Below are positions 1 through 6,848 of a stretch of 64,000 nt of DNA, one piece after another. The position numbers and the translations under genes are program-made. The notes below the pieces were generated by a model. It did not search any database. It saw only the letters and a list, made by a program, of their open reading frames with translations, and had not been told where the DNA came from. Positions within the stretch are counted from its first letter, which is position 1. Each line of letters begins with the position of its first letter. The stretch comes from Candidatus Poribacteria bacterium (GTDB lineage Bacteria > Poribacteria > WGA-4E > WGA-3G). The DNA is taken from NCBI GenBank assembly GCA_007571305.1, contig RKRR01000123.1:23466-87465 (forward strand), in the 5' to 3' direction.

Positions 1-2
1 TA

Positions 3-1100
3 GGCGTAGGTATTGGGGACGGCTTAGGTAGCGGTACCGGACGTGGAACTTTCGGTTCAGGATCCGGTCTTGGACAAGGACGAACACAAGGCAGTGGCAG
101 TCTCAACTCACTCGTAGTGGGTGCAGGTGCTGCAAATATTAGCGCATCACTGTCGGATGTAGAACAGAACATGGTTCTCGGTAATGGGGTCCCAGAACTT
201 CCGAAAGGGAGCCCTGGTGCCATCATTCAAGGTCGAGGAACAGAGATTATTGGAAGACTCAACCTCGTCCGTCTCGACGACCCATTGCATCCGAACCTCG
301 ATATATGAGGCAGCGGCATCGGACATCTCCGATTCGGGGCAGGTCTGCCCTATTTAGTCCAGTCGCTGAATGCAGAAACAGGTATCAAAACCCAAATGGT
401 TGATGCAGTCCAAATTAACGATGCAGCGTTTTTTGAGTCACCAATTATCTTCATGGAGCCGGTTCCCAAATCTTCAGTGCAGCTCCAGAACGGACTGATA
501 GGTGGCAATATCTGGAATGCGAAAGGGGATCGCCCTTCCTTCGGTTATACCGACCGGGAGGCACAGCGGATTCGCGAATATGTTATCAACCGCGGTGGGT
601 TTATCTATATGCCAACGCACGGAAACACGGAAGCGGCAATGCAGCCTGCGCTGCGGGTCTTACGCCAGATTCTTCCTGAATATCATCTTGCGACTATCCC
701 TCAAGACCACGAGATTTACAACAGTTACTATGGCTTGAGCGGACCCCTCCGTTTTCCCGTTAGGAAAATTGGTCCTACCATTCTCCATCACGGTCCCTAT
801 CGTCAGCTGCAAGGCGTTTTCATTGATGATCGGTTAGCTGTTCTTGTTGATACAGAAGCAATGATCCACGTGATGGATGGTGCTGTCCAGAAACCTTTCT
901 TCGGTCACTATCAAGATCGGAATAGAATCTTAGATGAATTCGCTCCAGCTGCCGCACGGCAACTCATTAACATCGTCGTCTATGCGGTGACACATGGAAG
1001 CATCTCGGATTACAGTAACTATATTCCTGCAAATGCTCTCGCCGATGGCGAGATAGATAGTGCCCCGAAAAATGCACCGAATACTGCGAGTCAGTTGTAG
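3..1100 (+). pseudogene. DUF4159-domain protein, 5' truncated by the window and interrupted by in-frame TGA
   Basis: One reading frame is open from the window edge to the TAA-type stop at 1098-1100 except for a single TGA at 306-308. Before the TGA lies a glycine/serine-rich stretch, then a segment ending RLDDPLHPNLDI. After it the frame continues GSGIGHLRFGAGLPYLVQ, then a DUF4159-like fold (IREYVINRGGFIYMP, later a His/Asp-containing PQDHEIYNSYYG). DUF4159 proteins are usually exported or membrane-linked and of unknown role, often beside MoxR/DUF58 genes. Because both sides of the TGA belong to the same domain, this is a nonsense mutation or a base error (TGG would give Trp), not two genes. 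An internal restart at ATG 396 is possible but would lack the start of the domain. TGA ends many intact genes here, so general recoding is unlikely. Confidence 0.75.
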
Positions 1101-1180
1101 GGGAGCGTAAAGCGTTAATGCTTCTCCACGATGGTTAAAACTTGTGTAATCACCTATTATTCCTCAATAAAGTATTACAG

Positions 1181-1210
1181 CTGCCAGTGTTTTCACACTG
1201 GCAGTTTTTT
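1181..1210 (+). terminator. Rho-independent terminator after the DUF4159 gene
   Basis: A perfect 9-bp stem (CTGCCAGTG / CACTGGCAG) with a 6-nt loop is followed directly by six T residues. It lies about 80 bp after the stop codon of the DUF4159 gene and is correctly oriented to end that transcript. Confidence 0.85.
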
Positions 1211-1211
1211 A

Positions 1212-1335
1212 TATAGTAGATTCCGTAATTACTTATACACTCATAGCGTCGTGTGAACTCTGAAATTATCTGATGCACAGGAGACCAACGGTTTCCTATG
1301 CTACAAGTGTGCATTTATTTTTCGATATCACTATA
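1212..1335. repeat. MITE-like element, family 2 copy A (inverted orientation)
   Basis: The element begins TATAGTAGATTCCG and ends CGATATCACTATA, imperfect inverted termini that match copies at 4405-4514 and 49534-49646. The inside carries a block (GCGTCGTGTGAACTCTGAA) also found in copy B in reverse complement, and a piece (TTTCCTATGCTACAAG) shared with the family 1 element. No coding capacity. It sits just after the terminator and before the rhodanese promoter. Between it and that promoter (1336-1459) I see nothing recognisable. Confidence 0.7.
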
Positions 1336-1459
1336 AAAACTGAAGATGAGAAACAATAACTCGCTTTTTATCCTTTCACTTTTCATGGCATTTGCTCAGC
1401 GAGAAAACTTGGCAAATCCCGCAAAAATAGACAAGATGATGGCAAGATAACGTTTCCAT

Positions 1460-1488
1460 TTGACAAATTAGAGCTGAGTATGTATAAT
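1460..1488 (+). promoter_or_regulatory. Consensus sigma-70 promoter for the rhodanese gene
   Basis: TTGACA at 1460-1465 and TATAAT at 1483-1488 are separated by exactly 17 bp. Both hexamers are perfect matches to the housekeeping consensus. Transcription would start near 1495, giving an 80-90 nt leader. A GGAGG at 1561-1565 precedes the ATG at 1578. Confidence 0.85.
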
Positions 1489-1577
1489 ATAAACAATAAA
1501 TCGTTCTTTTAGGGTATCCCTTATATGCCCGCACGAAGAAAACTTAATAAAAGTATAGTAGGAGGCTTAAGATAAAA

Positions 1578-2426
1578 ATGGCTGATTACGCAAATCCCGA
1601 TGTTTTGGTAAGTACGGAATGGGTCGCTGCACACGGTGGTGACGCTGGCATTCGACTCCTTGAGGTTGATGTTGATACTTCGGCATACGCTGAGGGACAT
1701 ATCGATGGCGCAGTGGGCCTCGATTGGCAAACCCAATTGTGCGATCAAGTTCGACGTGATATCCTCACAAAAGAACAGTTCGAGGCACTCTGCAATGACA
1801 GCGGGATCTCTAACGATACCACTGTTATTTTTTATGGAGATAACAATAACTGGTTCGCAACGTATGCTTTGTGGCAATTCCGCTATTATGGACACGATGA
1901 AAGCCTGTTGAAAGTCATGAACGGCGGTCGTCAGAAGTGGCTCGATGAAGGCAGAGAGGTTGTCACTGATGTTCCAGATCATTCCAGCACAGGATATCAG
2001 GCGAAATTCCCTGATGACAACGTTCGCGCCACAGCGCGTACGGTGAGCGATACATTAGGGCAAAGCATTGTTAACCTTGTCGATGTCCGTTCGCCTGCCG
2101 AATTCACCGGTGAAGTTATCGCGCCTCCCGGTATGAGCGAGACAGCACAACGAGGTGGACACATCCCCGGCGCAGCGAATATCCCCTGGGCGACAGCAGT
2201 GGCTGAAGACGGCACCTTTAAGTCTCACGATGAACTGCAAGCCATCTACGGCGGTGCAGGCGTTGATGAGAGCAAGGAAACAATCGCTTATTGCCGTATT
2301 GGTGAACGCTCATCGCATACCTGGTTTGTGCTGAAGTATCTGCTCGGTTATGAGAAGGTACGCAATTACGATGGCAGTTGGACAGAGTGGGGCAATCTGG
2401 TCGGAGCCCCTATTGCACGCGATTAA
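1578..2426 (+). CDS. Thiosulfate/3-mercaptopyruvate sulfurtransferase (tandem rhodanese)
   Basis: 282 residues with two rhodanese domains, the usual length for the SseA/TST family, which moves sulfane sulfur from thiosulfate or mercaptopyruvate to an acceptor. The N-terminal inactive domain covers roughly residues 10-130 (YAEGHIDGAVGLDW). The C-terminal catalytic domain has DVRSPAEFTGE and the active-site loop CRIGERSSHTW near residue 238, with Cys as the sulfur carrier. CRIGERS is the loop type usually linked with thiosulfate rather than mercaptopyruvate specificity. No signal peptide, so cytoplasmic. It has its own strong promoter and is followed by a perfect hairpin at 2452-2486. The link with the pterin genes downstream is positional only. 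Confidence 0.9.
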   Translation: MADYANPDVLVSTEWVAAHGGDAGIRLLEVDVDTSAYAEGHIDGAVGLDWQTQLCDQVRRDILTKEQFEALCNDSGISNDTTVIFYGDNNNWFATYALWQFRYYGHDESLLKVMNGGRQKWLDEGREVVTDVPDHSSTGYQAKFPDDNVRATARTVSDTLGQSIVNLVDVRSPAEFTGEVIAPPGMSETAQRGGHIPGAANIPWATAVAEDGTFKSHDELQAIYGGAGVDESKETIAYCRIGERSSHTWFVLKYLLGYEKVRNYDGSWTEWGNLVGAPIARD

Positions 2427-2451
2427 CGGAATAACTGTCGATCACTAGTAA

Positions 2452-2486
2452 CCGTCCTGGCGAGGTTTGTAATCTCGCCAGGACGG
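2452..2486. repeat. Perfect 13-bp stem hairpin, no U-tract
   Basis: CCGTCCTGGCGAG at 2452-2464 is the exact reverse complement of CTCGCCAGGACGG at 2474-2486, with a 9-nt loop. No T run follows, so it is not a standard intrinsic terminator. It may be a REP-like palindrome, an RNA-stabilising 3' stem for the rhodanese message, or a processing site before the next gene. Confidence 0.7.
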
Positions 2487-2511
2487 CTGAAAACTGAGGC
2501 CGATAAAAGAA

Positions 2512-2805
2512 ATGCCTAAATTTGTTTCTACCCATGCTATCGCCTGCATGACGCGCCAAGACATCTCACGGTTACTAAAACGTTTCAAAGAAGAAGGAAA
2601 TGCCGATGTGATCAATATCCGAGTCTTGTGCGATACGCTGTCAGGACGCATGGTCTGTGAATGGGAAGCGCGCGATACTATCACCTTAATCGAGTGGTTG
2701 AAAAAGTGCAATATCCAGATACGCGGGACAGGTGAATGGCTCATGGCGGTCCAGTATGAGTCAATTGATGATGAACTGGTAGTCCCTCCGCGGCACAGTG
2801 CTTAG
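2512..2805 (+). CDS. Small conserved protein, DUF4242-like (tentative)
   Basis: 97 residues, no signal or membrane segment. The pattern (ACMTRQDISRLLKRF, then VRVLCDTLSGRMVCEWEA, then a helix EWLKKCN) resembles the ferredoxin-like small proteins annotated as DUF4242, some of which bind nickel in other phyla, but I cannot assign a function. Its end lies 34 bp before the ATG of the tandem PTPS gene (an alternative GTG of that gene overlaps it), so the two are probably co-transcribed. It may be an accessory protein of the pterin genes or simply a neighbour. Confidence 0.6.
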   Translation: MPKFVSTHAIACMTRQDISRLLKRFKEEGNADVINIRVLCDTLSGRMVCEWEARDTITLIEWLKKCNIQIRGTGEWLMAVQYESIDDELVVPPRHSA

Positions 2806-2839
2806 GGCCTTAGGCACACAGCCTAACACCACAAAACCG

Positions 2840-3667
2840 ATGTATTACTTAACTCGGCAGACAGCGTTTGAAGCATCACATTACAATCGTATCCCTAAAT
2901 TGAGCGATGCAGAGAACTTTGAGTTGTTTGGTGCCGCCGCAAACCCAAATAGCCACGGGCATAATTATGTACTTGAGGTAATGGTGAAAGGCAGTGTGGA
3001 TGTAGATAAAGGTATGGTCATCAATTTGGTGACCTTAGACGCGTTGTTGAAAAGCGAAGTGCTTGCCAATTACGATCACAAACATCTAAACTGCCAACAT
3101 CCCGTATTCGCGAAGAACCCTCATCTACAACCGACGTGTGAGAATATCACCATGGAGATTTGGCGACGGCTTGTCCCTTCTTTGCCGGACAGAATGTTGC
3201 ACAGGGTGCGCCTCTATGAAAATGCGGCAAATTTTGCAGACTATTATGGGGAAGGACCTATGGTTTATCATACGAAAGTCTACGAATTTAGCGCAGCTCA
3301 CCGCTTGCACAGTTATTCTCTCAGTGATGAGGAGAACCAAGATATTTTCGGAAAGTGCAATAATCCGGCTGGGCATGGACATAACTACGTCCTCGAAGTT
3401 ACTGTGAAGGGCACTGTGGATGCGAGAACTGGGTTAGTTGCAGATTTGAATCTTCTTGATGAAGTCGTTCAAAAACAGGTTTATGCGCGTTTTGATTACA
3501 AACATTTGAATCTCGACACACCTGAATTTGAGACGCTCAATCCGACTTCGGAGAACTTCGTCAAAGTGCTTTGGGAGGTGTTAGAGCCGAATGTGCATCC
3601 AGTGGTTCTACACCGCCTTCGCTTGCGAGAAACACCCAAAAATCACTTCGATTACTACGGCGAGTAA
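2840..3667 (+). CDS. Tandem 6-pyruvoyl-tetrahydropterin synthase (two PTPS domains)
   Basis: About 275 residues made of two PTPS/QueD domains; family members are normally single-domain, about 120-150 residues. PTPS converts 7,8-dihydroneopterin triphosphate to 6-pyruvoyl-tetrahydropterin. The C-terminal domain is complete: zinc-binding His of FSAAHRLH, FGKCNNPAGHGHNY with catalytic Cys and HGH zinc ligands, and DYKHLNLD with Asp/His-type catalysis. Its Cys-x5-HGH spacing is that of animal-type PTPS, unlike Cys-x3-HGH of QueD. The N-terminal domain keeps FEASHYN, NSHGHNY and DHKHLN but has FGAAANPNSHGH, so the catalytic Cys is replaced. The ATG at 2840 is chosen because homology begins there; a GTG at 2798 would overlap the gene before. 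FolE follows 61 bp later. Confidence 0.88.
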   Translation: MYYLTRQTAFEASHYNRIPKLSDAENFELFGAAANPNSHGHNYVLEVMVKGSVDVDKGMVINLVTLDALLKSEVLANYDHKHLNCQHPVFAKNPHLQPTCENITMEIWRRLVPSLPDRMLHRVRLYENAANFADYYGEGPMVYHTKVYEFSAAHRLHSYSLSDEENQDIFGKCNNPAGHGHNYVLEVTVKGTVDARTGLVADLNLLDEVVQKQVYARFDYKHLNLDTPEFETLNPTSENFVKVLWEVLEPNVHPVVLHRLRLRETPKNHFDYYGE

Positions 3668-3728
3668 CCATCTTTCTAACCTGTAAGCATATAAATACAC
3701 AGCCCATTGGAGGCATATTTTTAATATA

Positions 3729-4307
3729 ATGGAGATTAATCAGGCTAACGTTACCCCTGAGTTGGAAGGTCTCTTTACCAAAATCCTTGAAAATTTGGGC
3801 GAAGATCCGAGTCGACAAGGTTTGGTGAAAACACCACATCGTGCAGCGAAAGCAATGGAATTTTTGACAAGCGGCTATCGTCAAAGCGTTGATGAAATTT
3901 TGAATGGAGCCATCTTTGACGAAGATTATGACGAAATGGTGATTGTAAAAGAGATTGAATTTTACAGTCTTTGTGAACACCATATCCTACCCTTTTGGGG
4001 GAAATGTCACGTTGGGTATCTCCCACGGAAACGAATTATTGGTTTGAGTAAAATTCCGCGCATTGTAGATATGTTTTCCCGTCGGTTGCAAGTTCAGGAG
4101 CGTCTGACGCGTGAGATTGCCGAGTCACTCGAAACCGCCCTTGACCCGCAAGGTGTCGCTGTCGTGATGGAGGGGCGGCACCTGTGCATGATGGCACGTG
4201 GTGTCGAAAAGCAAGCACCGGTAATGACAACGAATGTGATGCGCGGGACATTCCGTGAAGATAGTTCAACGCGAGCAGAGTTTCTGAGGTGCATTCAAGT
4301 ATCCTAA
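3729..4307 (+). CDS. folE: GTP cyclohydrolase I
   Basis: 192 residues, the usual length. The enzyme opens the GTP imidazole ring and forms 7,8-dihydroneopterin triphosphate, the substrate of the PTPS encoded just upstream. Visible signatures are GEDPSRQGLVKTPHRAAKAM, the zinc Cys and catalytic His of SLCEHHILPFWGKCHVGY, GLSKIPRIV, and the second zinc Cys in HLCMMARGV. Cytoplasmic homodecamer by family knowledge. A GGAGG lies at 3709-3713, a long 15 nt from the ATG. The TAA stop overlaps the end of a MITE-like fragment (4306-4347), so the last residues may have been set by that insertion. Could feed folate as well as tetrahydropterin. Confidence 0.95.
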   Translation: MEINQANVTPELEGLFTKILENLGEDPSRQGLVKTPHRAAKAMEFLTSGYRQSVDEILNGAIFDEDYDEMVIVKEIEFYSLCEHHILPFWGKCHVGYLPRKRIIGLSKIPRIVDMFSRRLQVQERLTREIAESLETALDPQGVAVVMEGRHLCMMARGVEKQAPVMTTNVMRGTFREDSSTRAEFLRCIQVS

Positions 4308-4347
4308 CCCAAGTTGCCAGTTAGGTAGCATAACCTGTTAGGTTGTG
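4306..4347. repeat. Family 1 MITE fragment at the folE stop codon
   Basis: AACCCAAGTTGCCAGT followed by GTAGCATAACCTGTTAG matches, in reverse complement, the right end of the full elements at 8294-8453 and 18912-19068. Only about 42 bp remain. Its first bases form part of the folE TAA. Confidence 0.65.
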
Positions 4348-4404
4348 CCTCTTCACACCAAACCCGTAGCCCCTAACGTAGTGGAGGGTTTTTTGCGAGT
4401 CAAC

Positions 4405-4514
4405 AAATAAGTTCACACGTGTAGCATCGCCTGTTAGGCTGTGCCAGTCAGAACAGATAACTTCAGAGTTCACACGACGCTATAAATGTCCAAGTCATTA
4501 CGGAATCTACTATA
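4405..4514. repeat. MITE-like element, family 2 copy B (left end truncated)
   Basis: It ends CGGAATCTACTATA like copy C at 49534-49646 and, in reverse, copy A at 1212-1335. The left terminus TATAGTAAAATCCG seen in copy C is missing; similarity begins at AAATAAGTTCACAC. Internal blocks GTAGCATCGCCTGTTAGGC and AGAGTTCACACGACGC are shared with the other copies. Confidence 0.7.
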
Positions 4515-4541
4515 AGAAAGGCACACTCAAGTCCAAACCTA

Positions 4542-4570
4542 CGTCATTTAACCGCAAGGAAAGTTAAAAA
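4542..4570 (+). promoter_or_regulatory. Repeated ribosome-binding leader, copy 1
   Basis: TTTAACCGCAAGGAAAGTTA followed by AAAA lies directly before the ATG of the SDR gene. It contains the Shine-Dalgarno AAGGA. Nearly the same block precedes purH (24191), the Fe-alcohol dehydrogenase (25872) and, on the minus strand, the genes starting at 47656 and 49438. Confidence 0.7.
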
Positions 4571-5299
4571 ATGTCAGAAATGGGAAGGCTCGACGGTAAG
4601 GTCGTGGTGGTTACCGGAGCGTCAAAGGGGATTGGTAAGGCAATCGCTTTCGCTTTCGCAGCGGCAGGCGCGAAGGTTGTGCTCGCTGCCCGAACACGTG
4701 GGACACTTGAACAGGTCACAGCGGAACTTAGAGAAAGTGGTGCTGAAGCACTCGCAGTTCCAACAGACGTTACCAACGTCCATGCTGTGAAGCAACTCAT
4801 CCAGCGAACATTAGATGTCTACCAACACGTGGATATTCTCATCAACAATGCAGGGATCGGTCATTTCGGACCGGTTGTTGATTTCGATCCTGACGACTGG
4901 GATGCAGTGCTCAATTCCAATTTAAAGGCTGTTTATCTCTGTGCAAAGTATGCGCTTCCGCCCATGTTGGAGCAAGGCAGCGGACAGATTATTAATGTGC
5001 TTTCAATCGCCGCGAAAGTCGCCTTTCAAGCTTCAAGTGCATATTGTGCCGCGAAAGCAGGAGCATTAGCACTGACAAAAGTTTTAGCCAGTGAAGTCCG
5101 CCAACAGAATATACGGATTACCGCTGTGTTACCTGGGTCGGTGCACACTCCATTTTGGGACGATGTACCGGAACACCCAGACTTTGAACAGATGTTGACA
5201 CCAGAGCATGTTGCTGGTACGATTGTCTCCGTTTGTCAACAACCATCCGGTATGGTGACTGAGGAAATTGTTGTAATGCCCCCGCTCGGAATTCTCTGA
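4571..5299 (+). CDS. Short-chain dehydrogenase/reductase, sepiapterin-reductase-like
   Basis: 242 residues, classical SDR: cofactor motif TGASKGIG (residues about 15-22), NNAG at about 93-96, and catalytic Ser/Tyr/Lys in SAYCAAK near residue 155. The AARTR segment after beta-2 favours NADPH. Family knowledge alone would allow a FabG/3-oxoacyl or general alcohol reductase role. The segments SIAAKVAFQASSAYC and NIRITAVLPGSVHTPFW and the tail LTPEHVAGTIV...EEIVVMPP resemble, from memory, the bacterial sepiapterin reductase of Chlorobium. The position after PTPS and folE fits that reading: sepiapterin reductase completes tetrahydrobiopterin. About 260 bp of repeats separate it from folE. The start is fixed by the conserved leader. 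Confidence 0.8.
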   Translation: MSEMGRLDGKVVVVTGASKGIGKAIAFAFAAAGAKVVLAARTRGTLEQVTAELRESGAEALAVPTDVTNVHAVKQLIQRTLDVYQHVDILINNAGIGHFGPVVDFDPDDWDAVLNSNLKAVYLCAKYALPPMLEQGSGQIINVLSIAAKVAFQASSAYCAAKAGALALTKVLASEVRQQNIRITAVLPGSVHTPFWDDVPEHPDFEQMLTPEHVAGTIVSVCQQPSGMVTEEIVVMPPLGIL

Positions 5300-5483
5300 T
5301 TTCTAACTATGGGAATCTGGTCCCTGCTCCTCTATGTTTCTTTCCTTCCCCACTAACAGACGGGGCCCGATTTTCGGTCAATGTCGATCCATTCCTTCTT
5401 GAACCCGATAAGGAGTTTTACTTGGGTGTTTCCTCAATTACTGTAGAGGAATTTTGCTTTACATTTGGAACTATGCCCAGGTT

Positions 5484-6821
5484 TTAGGAGTTCAGAAAAC
5501 GTCCGAGTCGTCGCCGAATGCGAATCTTTCGGATAGCGCGTGCATCAGCATCTGTAACTGTGATGATAGAATCACCCAGGTCAAGTTCAGTACCAATTTC
5601 TGGGATGGTACCAGTCCGATCCAAAATATAGCCAGCAACCGTCTCATAATCACCTCCAGGAATTGCGAGTCCGTAGCGTTCTTCGAGCAGAGCCACTTCA
5701 GTTCTTGCATCACATTCAAGGATCTGTGGCGTGATCAAACGAATGAATTCGGGGGCATCACGTTCATCAGCGAATTCGCCAACAATTTCTTCAACAAGGT
5801 CTTCGAGGGTGACAAGTCCAACGGTGCCGCCATATTCATCAACAGCAAATACCATTGTATGCCGCGTATGCTGGATCTCTTTGAGGAGTGCATTAATGTT
5901 TTTAGATTCAGGGACGTGCAGTGCTGTTCGGATAAAAGGTTCAATCGTGTTAGGTGGGATATCTGATTTTTCGTCGGCATTATAAATAACATCCAGGAGA
6001 TTAACAATTCCAACGATATTATAGATTTGTTCTTCATAGACCGGGATCCTTGAGAAACCGGAGTCAGCTGCGATTTGCAAAAAATCTTCGCATTTTGTAT
6101 TCTTCTCAATCGCAACCATATCGACAAGCGGGACCATGACCTGTGCAACCGTCCGGTTTTGTAGGTTGAGCAGGCTATGAATCATACGCCGTTGATCAGT
6201 GTGCAGATTGCCGGAACGTTCCCCCATTGTTGCGAGAAGTCGTAGTTCTTCACGCTGCGCATCAGGGCTCGGTGTGCTTGCACCCCTATCTGTGATTCTG
6301 ACGATAAACTGCGTCAGAATTTGCACGAGGTAGATAAGCGGAGCCAAAACCATTTCGGAAAGGCGTAAGAGGTAAGCATAGCGGAGTGCCATGACATTTG
6401 CCTTGACACGAAAAATAGTTTTCGGTAAAATTTCTCCAAAGATGAGGAGCAAAGTCGTTATACCAACCGTTGCAATGAGTCCCTGTAGGCTTACTGCAAG
6501 GTTTGGGAGCCCTCGGGCAACTAGCCCTTCACCGAATTGTGCAATAAGCACATTTGCAAGATTCGTCCCGACCAGTGTAAGTGCCAGCATTCTCTGGGGC
6601 GATTCTACTAAACGGTGAACGATGTTCGCTCTGGCGTTCTCAGATTCAACAAGCTGATTAATTCGGAATTTGTTCACGGAGACCAATGCTGTTTCCGAAC
6701 CTGAGTAAAAAGCTGACAGGACAAGGCAGACAAGAACCGCTAGCACAAGTGAACTTAACGCGGCTATCTGTCCTGTGCTACTCGCACCTATTAAAAAGAT
6801 TGATAATAGAAGAACTTTCAA
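5484..6821 (-). CDS. CorC/HlyC-family membrane protein (DUF21-CBS-CorC)
   Basis: 445 residues. An N-terminal DUF21/CNNM transmembrane domain (FYSGSETALVSVNKFRI and several hydrophobic segments to about residue 185) is followed by a CBS pair (VAQVMVPLVDMVAI; FSRIPVYEEQIYNIVG; MVFAVDEYGGTVGLVTLEDLVEEIVGE) and a C-terminal CorC_HlyC domain. Relatives are linked to magnesium or cobalt efflux; some are called hemolysins without good proof. It lies 27 bp downstream of a same-strand paralogue, so the two form an operon and may act as a hetero-oligomer. The start at 6821 is a TTG without a clear ribosome site and is uncertain. Confidence 0.9.
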   Translation of the reverse strand: MKVLLLSIFLIGASSTGQIAALSSLVLAVLVCLVLSAFYSGSETALVSVNKFRINQLVESENARANIVHRLVESPQRMLALTLVGTNLANVLIAQFGEGLVARGLPNLAVSLQGLIATVGITTLLLIFGEILPKTIFRVKANVMALRYAYLLRLSEMVLAPLIYLVQILTQFIVRITDRGASTPSPDAQREELRLLATMGERSGNLHTDQRRMIHSLLNLQNRTVAQVMVPLVDMVAIEKNTKCEDFLQIAADSGFSRIPVYEEQIYNIVGIVNLLDVIYNADEKSDIPPNTIEPFIRTALHVPESKNINALLKEIQHTRHTMVFAVDEYGGTVGLVTLEDLVEEIVGEFADERDAPEFIRLITPQILECDARTEVALLEERYGLAIPGGDYETVAGYILDRTGTIPEIGTELDLGDSIITVTDADARAIRKIRIRRRLGRFLNS

Positions 6822-6848
6822 TTGCTGTGCGTTTGGTGTTCGTTGTTT

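Noticed and set aside
306..308. TGA recoding as Trp or selenocysteine
   Set aside because: TGA is a normal stop for many genes in the window, and no selenocysteine element or other in-frame TGA in a conserved gene is seen.
3561..3983. 140-codon minus-strand frame across the PTPS/folE junction
   Set aside because: Lies opposite two clear enzymes and shows no protein-like pattern.
4360..4396. Terminator after folE (CCC...GGGTTTTTT)
   Set aside because: The possible stem is short with a very large loop, so it does not meet the form of an intrinsic terminator.
5454..5966. 170-codon plus-strand frame opposite the CorC gene
   Set aside because: The minus-strand protein has unmistakable DUF21/CBS/CorC motifs through this stretch.
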